A stretch of 64,000 bases of DNA from [Phialemoniopsis] sp. UDSM-2020. Its lineage: Eukaryota; Ascomycota; Sordariomycetes; Thyridiales; Thyridiaceae. How positions within the stretch are numbered: position 1 is the first letter of the stretch; the number at the start of each line of letters is the position of its first letter. The translations under genes were made by a program, and so were the position numbers. Under the pieces are notes generated by a model. The model had not been told where the DNA came from. It made no database searches and saw only the letters and a list, made by a program, of their open reading frames with translations. The stretch lies in the NCBI GenBank assembly GCA_018873225.1, contig JAEILZ010000001.1, positions 3,596,001-3,660,000 on the forward strand, written 5' to 3'. Positions 1-10,853 of the stretch are shown in pieces.

Positions 1-800
1 AAAAAAAAAAGTTTAAAATTTAAAGAGGAAAAAATTTATTTATACCTTTAAGGCAGTAAAATTAGGTAAAATATATATTTATAGGCTTACTAAGGGATTA
101 ATTAAGGATTAAATAAAGAGTAACTTAGTAAAGTAAAGAGAATAGTATTATTCTATTTTGATTTGAGAGTAAATTATAATAGTAATACTAATAATAAGGT
201 GCTAATTTAAAAGGTATAGGATTAGGATTACTTTGTAGACTTAAATTAAGATTTATATAAATAAAAGAATAATTATTATATAGTAAAAAGCTTTAATCCT
301 TATAGTTTAATAACTTAGCTTTAGCTAAGTAATTATAGAATAGCCTTAAACTTACTAGTAATTAGCTATTAATTAAGGGAATAAGCCTTTAAGATAACTT
401 TAAATCTATAAAATTTAATCTTATGTCTTTATAGGGAATAGAGATTAATTACTAGCTATTATTATACCTACTTGACCTATATAACCTTATTATATTAGGT
501 AAGAAAAAATACTCTTTTATATTTTAGTATTATTCTTATAAAGGCGGTAAAAAAAGGTATTATATAGAATACTTTTTTAAGTAGTATATAGAGTACTTAA
601 GTAGGTTTCTTTGTTAGTCTTATTCACTAAGGGGAATGTTCTTTACTGGGGTAAATATTATTTACCTAATAAAATTAACAGTCCTATTTAATAAAATTTA
701 AATATTAAGAAAAAAAATTAAAAAAATTAATTGTTTATTTAATGTAATATAAAAAATTCACTGAAAAATGTATAAAAATTCACTAAAAAGTTTTCATTCA
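1..800. repeat. AT-saturated gene-free block, probable RIP-degraded repeat
   Basis: This stretch is made almost entirely of A and T with very few CpG dinucleotides and abundant TpA, and it contains no open reading frame of useful length. Composition changes abruptly to ordinary GC content just past the tRNA gene at about 940. In filamentous ascomycetes this pattern is the usual signature of a transposable element destroyed by repeat-induced point mutation. The original element cannot be recognised by eye. The right end carries three close copies of ATTCACT (756-762, 778-784, 796-802) and one more at 622-628. That the block is mobile-element debris is inference from composition only. Confidence 0.7.
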
Positions 801-815
801 CTGGAGCCAAAAAAT

Positions 816-940
816 GTCTAGAGCAAGAATCGAACTTGCGTCACCTCGGATAGTATTCTAAATAGTGTACTCATATTACATGAGTTTAACACTATTTAAG
901 ATTCCACAACGAGGCATACTAACCACTATACTATCTAGAC
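816..940 (-). tRNA. tRNA-His (GTG) with a 54-nt intron
   Basis: Reading the minus strand gives a complete cloverleaf. The acceptor stem is seven perfect pairs (GTCTAGA with TCTAGAC), the D arm contains AGTGGTTA, the anticodon stem is CCTCG/CGAGG with loop TTGTGGC (anticodon GTG, histidine), and the T arm is GCAAG-TTCGATT-CTTGC. The intron occupies 850-903 and lies at the canonical position 37/38. It can fold into a hairpin of about 15 pairs. The discriminator base is A, and a run of six T immediately downstream (809-814 on the minus strand) is a good RNA polymerase III terminator. All stems are fully paired, so the gene looks intact although it abuts degraded DNA. The isotype rests on the anticodon alone. 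Confidence 0.85.
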
Positions 941-2382
941 TTGTTGGAAGAGAGCAGCCGTATCTTTTGCTATCGCCCTAGGTGTGTAAGCATAGCTGTA
1001 TTGCCGAAAAGGGAAACAAAGCACAGGCCTCAACACTGAGAAACGCCTCTTATTGGATGCTTAGGATGGGTTGTGCATGATTCACAACAAAGAGAGCAGA
1101 TGTTATGCTCACTCTCCGACCGGTTTGATCATCTGTATCTTTGTTGAGATGTACCACATGGGAATGCCGCTGCTGCAAGCGTTTGCTGGTCAGTGAAAGG
1201 TTTGATATCTTCTCAGAAGCTACGTCTTTTGGCGGCAGCAGACAGCTATCAATGGTTTTCCCTTTCGTTGGTCAAAAGAGTATCCTGGATTGTGTTAATC
1301 TTGCACAATGTAGCGATCGATTTGTATCTGGCTGCCAAGCTCTTATATCTCCTCACATTGACATCCAGAGTCCTGAACTCGACGAACACCTACCCCTAGT
1401 TCCAGTGGTTCACAACTATTGGCCTTATAGCAATCAATACGGAACATAGCAGTGTCCGACGTGGTGTGATCATCCGTGGTTTCCAAGATCTGCCTTGATA
1501 AGCCCGGTACTGAGGGACTGACGTTGGAGTTGATGCATAGACACTGACCGGCGGCCCCTTACAACATCTATATCTACGAAATGGAGTACATTCAAGTTCT
1601 ATCTTACAACATAGATATGTAAGTTCTTGAAGCAAGCAATCGAAGGATCGGCGGAGAGCCCCTACGTCATGCTGTAAGGCAAAGGAAACGAGATGACCTT
1701 TACAGGCCTGGCAGCCAGTTCTTGCTTTACAACGGGTGACAATGTTCTAGCCCAGCATGATTTACAGTGAAACGGGAAATGGACAGGAAGTGAAATCGAC
1801 GTATTGCTCCAGTTGAGAAGAGCTGATGGATACGTACGGAGTACTCTGTACGGGTTGTCTGAGAACATCTGCTGTGCATGCACGTCACTGAGCAAAAGGC
1901 GGAAGAAAATCAGTACGTGCATCGCCACTATCGTGGGGTCGCGTCCAGTTCGGGTAATCTTAGATAGTTTTGACATTTCTAGCTGGTAATATCAGCAGGA
2001 GGCTCTCAAGCCAAGTTTCAAGCATGTTGTAGGTAGCCCTGTAAGCATGTAGTAGGTGGCCCTGTGCATGAACAAAAGGTCTGGGAGGCCAATGCATGGC
2101 GCTTGTGGAATACATCAGACGATCTGTCCAGGCACAGGACAGGCATATTGAAGACAAAACGCTGATCATTTACCGCTTCTTTTTACAAACTGCTCTACAA
2201 CTGTACTCCAGACGAGAGGGGAACAGGCCCTCTTGAGAACATCTGTAAACCCAAGCAAGACCATTCACACTTGTCCAAAGGCAAAAAACTCCATAACCCA
2301 TGCATTGGCAAGAAAACGTCATTTCAGCGCGAGATATTACCCTTCTACGCCTCTAGTCTGGCACCGCAGCACCTTTGCGCTT
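941..2382. other. intergenic, no gene seen; holds a 23-bp tandem duplication
   Basis: Only short ORFs without coding character are present on either strand. The one visible structure is a head-to-tail 23-bp duplication at 2020-2042 and 2043-2065 differing at two positions. The right end serves as the 3' flank of the ERV46 homologue. Confidence 0.6.
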
Positions 2383-3751
2383 TTACTGGTCCTTTGACCG
2401 GAGCTTCTTGAGCCTCGTAGCGCCCTCAAAGAGACCCCTGTCCACGGCGGCAGCAACCGTCAGCGTGCCACCGAGGACGGCGCATAGGCCGGTGAGGAAG
2501 CCGGCGAACGTCTTGGCACGCTCTTCCCTGTTGATGACCTTCATCGGCGAGATATCGTAGGAGAAGAAAACACCAGGAATACCGCCGGGGGAGTGGTGGC
2601 GTTCCTGGTGTCCCTCGGCAGCATCGTCACCGCCACGGAGACTGCGCTTGTGGCTGGTCACGGAGTACTGGTGAGTCTCCATGCTTCCATCGGTGTTTTG
2701 GCCGTAGGAGCCCAGGTCAGTGTTGCTGTCGGGCGCCCTGTACTTCTTCTCCCAGCCAAGGGGCAGGTATGAAGTCGGCACGATCTTGACAAAGTACATA
2801 AAGTTATAGTTGGGGTCGTCCGTCTCCTGGTGGGTGCCGTCGAGCGGGTTGATGTGGTGGTTGGTCCAGCCTAGGGCGGCCTTGTTTCCGAGCTTCTTGT
2901 GAATTTCATCAGGCAGCTGAGGACCGAAGCGCAGGTGGTGGATGATGTGCGTGAACGAGTGCGTGTTGGGGTTGGGAGCCTCCCAATAGTTCTTGAGATC
3001 GTGGACGTGCATGTTGCCGTTGCTGAAGGAGCGGCCAGGGGCAAGGTGGAAGTTTCCAACCACCTTGTTGACACGAAGACCGCCCTCAATGCGGCATCCC
3101 TCTTGGCGCTGCTCGTCCAGGCGCTCGGCGTAATGTTCACGCAGACACTGCTCCACACCTTCACCCTTGCCGAAAGCCCACGAAGCCTGCGCATATGCCT
3201 CTCGTACCTCCGCACAAGTGTTGCAGCAGCCGGGCTTCTGGGCATTCGGCGGGGACGGGGCGCCGTAGCAAGGACCGCAGTAGTTGGGGTCCAGATGGGC
3301 GGCCTTCTCGTCGTCGGCGTGCAGGGAGAGCTCTCGGGAGTCAATCTCGGCGCCGCCCTCCGACTGAGGCCGGAGCCTGACCTTACGCACACCGTGCTGC
3401 ACGCCGTGTTGTTGTTCGCCCGACACATCCATCACATCGAGGGTGAGCAGTTCGCACGGTATCTTGGGGAAGGTGATGTTGAGATGGATCTCCATACGTT
3501 CGCCTGTGCACCGTATTAGACACCGCGTATAGTAGATACGGTCCAGAAGTGAGCATACCTCGCCCCTTGTCCACAATCAGCTCCGGATGAATCTCTATCC
3601 TCCTGTAGTCGCGCCATTCCCCTAGGGCCAGGTAGAGCACGACAATGAGCGAAACAATGGTGACAATACCGCCGGATGTCGTCCTGATGCGCGCATCCTC
3701 CACTGTCTTTGTAAAGGCGTCGAGCCTCGTGAACCTCGACTTGGGAGGCAT
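2383..3751 (-). CDS. ERV46: ERV46-like ER-Golgi cargo receptor (ERGIC-3 family)
   Basis: Two exons, 3751-3559 and 3503-2383, joined across a 55-bp intron (donor GTATG, acceptor CACAG) give 437 residues. Erv46 partners Erv41 in a membrane complex that cycles in COPI and COPII vesicles and returns escaped ER-resident proteins. The N terminus MPPKSRFTRLDAFTKT leads into a first membrane segment at about residues 27-45. A large lumenal domain follows, with the cysteine-rich cluster YCGPCYGA...CCNTC around residues 135-160 that is conserved in the family. A second membrane segment lies at about 402-424, with a short charged tail ending RSKDQ. This two-membrane-segment layout and the length match the family. 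The start is chosen because it begins the conserved N-terminal motif. No partner Erv41 gene is in the window. Confidence 0.93.
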
Positions 3752-4224
3752 TGTGCTTGGCCACGGCCTCGGTCTCCTCGCTTCAAGTCAGGGATCCTGC
3801 GTGATTTGAAGCTGAGAAAACAGAGGCGACAATGAGTAGACGAGCACAAATTCAGTTCAGTCCGGTACCAGAACTGTTGGGCCGTCAATTGGGTCGTGAG
3901 GTCGCAAATGAACGCGTGGCCAAGTCGCTCAAGAAATAAGAAGTCCTGAGAGCTTCTTAGCGATGGACCCTGGCGCTATCTTTAGACGGGCGAGCGCATG
4001 GAGCTCCACGAGTTAAGGCCACATTCACCTTTTCCCCACCACGTGCTGACAACGGAGCTACGGTGCCCTTTTGTCACTAGCACAGGCTGTGCATCACTTT
4101 TGGTTAAAGAGTGTATTGTTATGTAAGCTACGGGCAGGGGCAGTTCTTGACCAATGGGGATACCGCGAGGAAAAACCCAAACATCCAGCTCGTCGAACTC
4201 GATCATGATGATTCGGCCCAATTC
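3752..4224. other. upstream flank of ERV46, no gene seen
   Basis: This is promoter and 5' leader space of the minus-strand ERV46 homologue and the 3' flank of the broken gene beyond it. I see no convincing ORF or motif. Confidence 0.5.
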
Positions 4225-5641
4225 CTAGCTAAATATACCTCGTTTGGGAAAAAAGGTGTCGTGGTATTTGGTGAGGGGGGGGGGTGCCAAAAAAACGAGA
4301 ACCGAACAAAGCTTGGGCAGGTTCCATTTGACAGGAATGCGGCTGTAGGGAGCATTGTCGTAGCCAATGGCCAAAGTGGCAACATCGGCGAAATTGGCGA
4401 TGAAGACGACAAGCTCAACGTGACCAAGTTTGTCGAATTAGACCGCCTGCTTGTCCTGGATGACGACTTTGGCCGGATCGTATGCTTCCGGCTCGCCAAC
4501 GGTTCGGCGTTCGTCTTTGACGAACGCGAAACCGTTGACGGCCTTCAGCACGACCGGGTCCACGACGTACTGCATCATCTCGGCATGCTCGTGAACTTGG
4601 GTGGCCGATAGATGCGGGTTGTCTAGCGCGATGCCAGCAAACATCCGAAGCTTGGATCGGCACCAGCCGTGCCAGTTCCAAAACACCCAAGCCTCATCGA
4701 TTGCGACTTCACAGTACGATCCTTTCTTCTTCTTACCGGCCATGGTGACGGGGGCCGAAAAGAACTTAGCCTTACGGTTATTGAGACGAGCCACAACAAG
4801 TTGCAACTTGCTCTTGCGTTTAAGGCTTGGTACCGTTCCAATGATCACTCCGTCCTCTTGCAGGTTCTTGCTGAAGAAGCGTCCCTTCTTCAGAGTAGGG
4901 CGGAGAACAATAGTGAGCTCTCGGTTCAGCATCATCACCTGGCTTTACCAAAACCAGGTACAAGATTGGAGTCGAAGTCGGCGGCTCAGGGGTGGGCTCA
5001 GGAATGGGGTGATTCGACACCATGCTCGCAGGTGCATCATCGAGGTTTCCGTGAAGGTCCGTGGCTGTTCAGCCTCTTCCTTGACGGTGACTGGATTCAT
5101 CTCTATGTCGTTCAGCGGCGAGCCAGGTACTCCTGCCCATGGATTGTCGGCACCACTACCATCGTCATCGATTGTCTGGGAATGATGGTTCTTCTTCATG
5201 AACGGGGACTGGCAACGCGATGACGCCGGTCTAGCAAATTCCATAACAACTGAAGCCCGTTGGTGTCGAAAGAAGTAGGCCTTCAGCTTCTTGGGCCATT
5301 CGCCAAGATCCATGCGGAAAAGCGCCACAGCGTCGATGTAGTAGATGTTCTCGTTGGCTACCGATAAGTCGAATTGGCGCTGGATATTGGCATAGAGCAG
5401 TGTACGGATGATTACTTCATCAGACCAGATTCGAATCTCTTATGATTCGAGCAGCAATGACATTTCGGTGAGATGTCCAGCCAGTCCGGGATCAAACGAA
5501 GGGCTACATTGACCCGGTCCTTCAGCGCTTGGGCGAAAAAGCTTTGTTACCCAGTTCGTTCGCCAACCTCGAAGCGGCGTCAGCCTCCGTGATGATACGG
5601 GCCTTCGGGCGACCTCGCGCCTCGCGGCGTCTTGGCGGCAT
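4225..5641 (-). pseudogene. broken gene of unknown function (stops and frameshifts)
   Basis: A protein-like reading continues along the minus strand for 1.4 kb but needs several frame changes. It starts at ATG 5641 (MPPRRREARGRPKARI, an AT-hook-like basic start) and shifts frame in an A5 run at 5536-5540 and again near 5470. It meets a TAA at 5440-5442, then reads EIRIWSDEVIIRTLLYANI and on. It changes frame and back between about 5025 and 4945, runs through MAGKKKKGSYCEVAIDEAW, meets a second TAA at 4438-4440, and continues [19 protein letters not shown] until TAG at 4225. Both stops could come from CAA by CpA-to-TpA change, as RIP would produce. A TATA box (TATATAA, 5711-5717) stands about 70 bp upstream. 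I do not recognise the family. Sequencing errors in homopolymers could explain some shifts. Confidence 0.6.
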
Positions 5642-5710
5642 TGTAACGAAGGAGGGGGATTTCGATGCTCAAAGTTGGAAAACCCCCCTTTCTGCGATGA
5701 AGTTGCAAGT

Positions 5711-5717
5711 TTATATA
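5711..5717 (-). promoter_or_regulatory. TATA box upstream of the broken gene
   Basis: TATATAA on the minus strand, about 70 bp upstream of the ATG at 5641. Its spacing suits a core promoter, implying the broken gene was once, or may still be, transcribed. Confidence 0.5.
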
Positions 5718-6000
5718 GCAATAAGGTGAAAGAATGATGAGTGAAATCTAGTGATGATGGGGTGAGGAGGTTTTGAGTGAGGAAGGGTAGAAAGCGAGGC
5801 AAAGAGAAGGCTTCTTCGTCACATTGCGTTTCGCTGCTAGATTCCTTTTTGCTTCAGATCTGACGGACTAGACAGTCTACCTCGTCACGATTCACATCAC
5901 AGTCATCTGTTCGTGAGGAACACGCTCCCAACGTAATATCTTGACGAGATCCCATATTCTATCGTGTCTTGCCCGTCTTTCCCGTCCGTTACTACTTTAA

Positions 6001-6589
6001 TCAGGTCAACTCACATGCCCCTTCGGTCGTTTGGCGGCCAGCAACGTAGGAGTCGGTGGGTACATGGAACTTTGGGTGCCTATCTGTCCATATACACCCG
6101 CATCTAGTACATTGTACTTGAATACTTGGAGGATCGTAACTTAGTGGTTCACGAAGGTCGACTCGTCCTACAGTTCTGAATACTGCTGTTGAAATGTTGC
6201 TCCAATTTTGCTTGGAGCTGCTTTCCCATGCAATGAGGCTCATGATAGAATGTTGCCCTTCGGCTTCGAGCTGAATTTCTGGATCTTCTGCTTGGAGAAG
6301 CGCACCAAATCCAAGCTTGTGCTTATTCTCGTATTGGGACTCGTTGAGGCAGGATTGGATCAAGGGGGTCGCCACATTCAAGCTATGTTCATCCTCATTG
6401 TCGGCATCATCACCCGACCAAAACTGTCGCGTTTGGCCCATAAAGAATCTGAATACAAGACAATAGAACATTTCAGTAATATTCAACCGGAATTGGTCGT
6501 CGTCCAGATTCGTCTTGTAAAGGTCTGGAGGTAGGAGGGGTGTGACTGTTTGTTTAGGCAGTGGGATAACCGGGCTTGTGACGTATTAT
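6001..6589 (-). pseudogene. orphan ORF fragment of unknown family
   Basis: An uninterrupted minus-strand frame from just after a TAA near 6589 down to a stop at 6001 encodes about 195 residues, with a good internal Met at 6486. The translation has ordinary protein composition (VIPLPKQTVTPLLPPDLY, then LNITEMFYCLVFRFFMGQ, later CTRCGCIW) rather than the Ser/Arg/Pro-rich look of chance ORFs nearby. It could be the 3' exon of a spliced gene or a remnant of a larger gene whose 5' part is lost. I see no recognisable domain, and no upstream exon could be joined with confidence. Confidence 0.35.
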
Positions 6590-7265
6590 CGTTCCCCTTA
6601 AACCATACCTACGTCTGTAGAGGTACCTAAGCTGTAGCTTCTGGATAACATGTTGTGATGAACGGATGCTCCCTTCCTTTTCTCTCTTCTATTCCCCTGT
6701 TCCAGTTGCAGTAGGTTGAGTCAGCGTCTCTTGAACCATGGCACCAGATCTACTCGGATATCAGGGCTATGCCAATGAATCTCCAGGCTCAGGTGACGGA
6801 GTACTTGTTGTCGGGCGATATATGTAATCAAATTACAGGAACAGGGAGGAAAGGACATTCAATGAAGGAGAAAGGAAGGAGAAGAAGAGAAAGAAAAAGA
6901 AGGAAGATGAAGAATAAGAAGGAAGGATAGAGGAAAGAAAGTAAATAAGGTATTCAGCAGGAGAAGGGTAAGATAGAGATGATTAAGAAACAAGGAATTT
7001 TTCAATTTGAAAACCACGGAAGCTTGCCACATGACATTTAAGAGACATCTCATCAATAGCACTATGTGATCGAATGGTATGTAGAGGCGTCATCCGCGAC
7101 AATTAGACTACAGCCACCTGGCTACCTTTTCTTCCCTCAAGTTCTTCGTTGCAACGACATTGACAGGGACACGTGCAAGACACAACGGCCTTAGCAGCCT
7201 GCTATATGCCAGTTTAGAGTGTGACACCATTGATAATTGGTGTTTTTGTCGACTTTCTACGAACA
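6590..7265. other. intergenic with homopurine tract
   Basis: No gene is visible. Positions about 6845-6985 form a nearly pure purine tract (A/G) on the plus strand, made of GGAAAG/GAAGAA-type units, lying downstream of the C2H2-PHD gene. A similar tract lies downstream of the divergent partner gene (see 12831-12990). Confidence 0.6.
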
Positions 7266-10200
7266 TCATGTGAGCTGCCTTCCCCTGATGCCATGCGTAT
7301 CTCGCAGGTGTCGCTGGAGATTGTCTTGACTGGTGAACGACTCTACACATTGGTGACATCCCCAGGATACCAGACCCCTACCGTGCTTATCTCGCAAGTG
7401 TCGTTTGAGATTGTCTTTCCTTTTGAAGGTTTCTCCGCACCTCTCGCAACAAGCTTCCTCCGAAGGTATGTTTTGTTCCTTGGCGTATTCCTTGTGCGCG
7501 TTATGATAGTGTCTGTCAAGATCACGCTTTGCGGCCTTTCGTGTCGGGCAAGCCGGGTAGAAGTGACAAAAGAATGGCTTATAGTGTGTGTCTTCATGCT
7601 TCCTGAGATGAACTCTATGTTAGTCAACCCAGGACTTTCATCACTCTTAGGCAGCATGGGCAGTAACACACTTTAGTTCTGAGCGGGTATCAAACCAACG
7701 TTGACAGTTAGAGTAACTGCAAAGGACACCGTGCGAGGTCCCAGCATAGTCTGTGAATGCATCCGGACTATGCAATCCTTTTTGATGGTATTCAACACTG
7801 ACATCAGCTGGGCCGGACATTGGCACTAGTGTCTCGACAGGCATCATTTGGGGCTCTTGGAAGGGGTATGTCGTATGGTCCATCGAGCGCCACATCTGGT
7901 GTTCCATCTGTGCACTTGCATCAGGCAAGGCGACTGAGCCTCCTACTAAACCCGAAGACTTCGACTGTGGATCGGGTTCTGAATCGGAGAATGGGAACAA
8001 ATTCACTCCGGCATAAGTCGCAACCTCCGGCTCGTTGCCACCCCCCATCAATGCAACCACGACAGCATCGCCCTGGCTAGGGTCGATTATCTGTCGGTGA
8101 TAGCTAGCAATTGGGGTATTGAACGGACTTGAATCCTGGAACTCAATTCCCTCGGGACCATCTCCGGCTTCCGAACCCAAGTTATTCTGGTGTGGCACCT
8201 TGACCCTCACCGCGGAGGCAGCGTCGGCTAGACCCTCATGTGTCTTCTTGTCATCGTTGGAAATTGACATGCCCAAGGGGTCCCAGGAATCGGCTTCCTT
8301 TACGGGTCCTGGCCGCGGCTCAGGCTCTTTAGGTGGCTCCTCGATCGCGGACTCCGGCTCGGGGATGGGTTCTGGTTCGGCGGCCTTGCCCTTTTTCTTC
8401 TTGTCCTTCTTGCTGCTGCCCCAACCAAACCAGTCATTCTCTTCAGCTTTCTCCTCTTTAACTGTTTCAGGTTCAGGTTCAGGCTCAGGCTCAGGCTCAG
8501 GTTCCGGAGGAGGATCGGGTTCGGCCTTCTTCCCCTTCTTCTTGTTCTTCGAGGTTGTGGTACCCCAACCGAGGTCGAATTCGTCGGCCTTCTCCTCCGA
8601 CTTCTCTTCGACGACCGGGGGCTTGACAACTTCTTCGATGGCGCCCTTCTTCTTCTTCTTGTCCTTCTTGGACACGGGCGCCCACCAGTCGTCGTCTGCC
8701 TTCTTCTCCGGTTCCGGCTCCGTCTCGGGGTCAGGTTCGGGTTTTGGGTCGAGGATGTCATTTTTGCCCTCCTTCTTCTTGTCAATCTGCTCGGTGTCAC
8801 AAACACCCCAGACATCATCGTGCGCCCTTCTTTCGGGCTCAAGTTCCTGTTCAGGCTCCTCTACATGTTCGCGTCCGATAGATATGCCCTTCTTTCTCTG
8901 CTCGCTACAGACGGAACAGAACCAGATGCCAAGAGGCGCGCTTTCGAGACCTTCGCAAGACCAGTGGAACAACTTATAGGCGCAGTCGTCGTTATCGCAA
9001 GCGACCATGTTGCCGACTTGAATATTTTGACATGTGCAATACAGACGTTCGGGGTCTTCGATGCTCTTGTTGCCAGGCAATGGCTCATGAACCTTGACCT
9101 CGCCTCCACCTGTGAAGTTGGCACCATTGTCACTAAATGCCACACCCTCAGAGTATTCTGAACTGCCGCTAATACTGTTGTCATCACTACTTGTCCGATC
9201 GTCGTCTGACTCAATGCCAGGGAGCGAAAATAAGGATAATTGTCTCTGATGTCGACCAACGTGGTGTTGATACTTTTTAATCGTACCCAGTGAATTAGGA
9301 CAGAGCGGACAGGGGATCCCACTCTTGGTATCAAGAGGCTGCGCTGTCAGTCTTATGAGTGCATCCCACTCTGCTCCAAGGGTAGCATGTGCATGGACTT
9401 TTATCATGTGGTCTTTGCATTTGCTTGTGGAAGAGAATGTCGCGTCGCACGCGAAGAGACATCGGTAGAGCTTCCAATGTTTCTCCTTGGTGTGGTTTAA
9501 CCAGTGGTACCTCCTGACGTATTGCTCATCAGCAGTCTCGCAATCTGGCTCTAGACAAACATAAGGTCGGAGATCGCCGTAGACATGTTTCCTGTAAAAA
9601 CGGCGTCAGATCCTGTGGAAGATTGCCCAAGTAATTTACTCACTTCCACGTAGATCGATCGCTTGCGACGATGAGCATGTAGCAAAATGGACACTGAAAT
9701 GGGCCGCCATCGAGAGCCTCTTTCGGTAGTCGCGGCACACGAAGCGTGCCCTCCCCTGAGATGGACGTGGCATATGATGTTTGCGAAGCACAGGTGTCAG
9801 AAGCAGTGTCATCCAAGTTCGTGAGATTTCCTGCCATAGATTGGTCCTTTAGATGGCTGGGAATTGATGAGGCGATCGTCTGTGGTGCTTTGGATCCTGT
9901 TTCATCGTGTTCCAGGCCATACGCGAGTTTCCCATGATGGTTTTGACGATAATGGAAATACCCCCGTCTTCTCGATATCGCTTTCCCGAGCCGCTCTGCA
10001 AGATAATCATCGATACCTTCACACTTGGAACGCACATGAGCTATGTCGTAAGTCTCGTAAGCCCCCGTATCCAGAGCAAGTCGGTCGTGCGGTGCTGGGT
10101 CCCTAATCGCAACACTGAGTCGAAGGAGGCAATAGACCACGTCTTGTAAATCGAGGGAAATCTGTTCGATCTCTGTCCTAGGGAATGATTCAAGTCCAGA

Positions 10201-10536
10201 AGAGAGCAATAAGTCCATCTCGTCGCTAGCCTGGTCCCAAGGAGTCTTATTTCCATCTAGGATTGCAGTCGCATCCTCGAGTAGTCCGGCAAGTTCCTGG
10301 AGCAACAGTGCTACCTGCTCTTTAACTTGGGACGCATCTCGGAGTCGGTAGTCAAGGGACATCATCCCCGACCTGTGCGCTCCCATGTTCCCCGACCAGA
10401 CCTTGAATCGACTGTACTGGTCACCAATCCTCATCAAGGATTGCTCTAAAATTTTGTCGCTTTTTGCTTGTCTGGACTGTATGGCGTGCCAGAGTTTGAG
10501 ACACGGCGCGACATAGTCAGAAATCCTATCAGTCAT
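7266..10536 (-). CDS. C2H2 zinc-finger protein with ING-type PHD finger and Lys/acidic repeats
   Basis: Three exons, 10536-9644, 9591-7672 and 7602-7266, give 1049 residues. The introns of 52 and 69 bp are supported because each join restores a zinc-finger or its linker. Residues 1-280 are helical and of the kind fronting many fungal C2H2 proteins. A first cluster of C2H2-like fingers spans roughly 283-410. A PHD finger of C4HC3 type follows at about 482-526 (YCTCQ...GNMVACDNDDC...LFHWSCEGL...WFCSVC), close to ING-family PHDs that read histone H3K4 methylation. Residues 530-730 hold four to five imperfect repeats combining D/E-W-G, SKKDKKKKGKA and EP runs. The C-terminal 130 residues carry four C2H2 fingers, the first (CSYSNC...HEDTH) split by intron 2. 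A nuclear chromatin-linked regulator is likely by inference; the target is unknown. It is divergent from the DUF7580 gene. Confidence 0.85.
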
Positions 10537-10853
10537 CTCGAATACGCGCGAGGCTGGCTAAGTCAATTATACGGAGGTGAAAATGCGGCGCGTTGGCGAA
10601 GTCGTGAAAGACAGAGGAGTGAAACCCCCGCTGGATTGGGCTATTGGCAAGTTAAAACACCTTACATCATGTGGTCATATCTTGAACAAATCAGAGTTCA
10701 TGTCTGAGTGGTAGCTGCAGGTAAAAGTGCACAATCTCCCCCGCCATCACTTGCAAGGCTGAGGTCGTCTGAGATTTCCATCCCTGCCACTGTTCAACTT
10801 GACCCACGCAAGTCCTGGCGGCAAACTTGGCTCTCCGCTTCCCAACGTTCACC
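10537..10853. promoter_or_regulatory. shared divergent promoter (317 bp)
   Basis: The C2H2-PHD gene starts leftward at 10536 and the DUF7580 gene rightward at 10854, so this short interval must contain both promoters. I see no clear TATA box or repeated operator. Confidence 0.6.

Noticed and set aside
4111..4611. Plus-strand ORF of 166 codons
   Set aside because: It is antisense to the broken gene, whose minus-strand frame has clearly better protein composition across the same bases.
7266..7602. Tandem ATCTCGCA-GTGTCG repeats as a possible CRISPR or satellite
   Set aside because: They encode successive C2H2 fingers on the minus strand, so the similarity is explained by protein repeats.
8119..8979. 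Plus-strand ORF of 286 codons rich in Gly-Ser repeats
   Set aside because: It is the antisense shadow of the Glu-Pro and Lys repeats in the C2H2-PHD gene.
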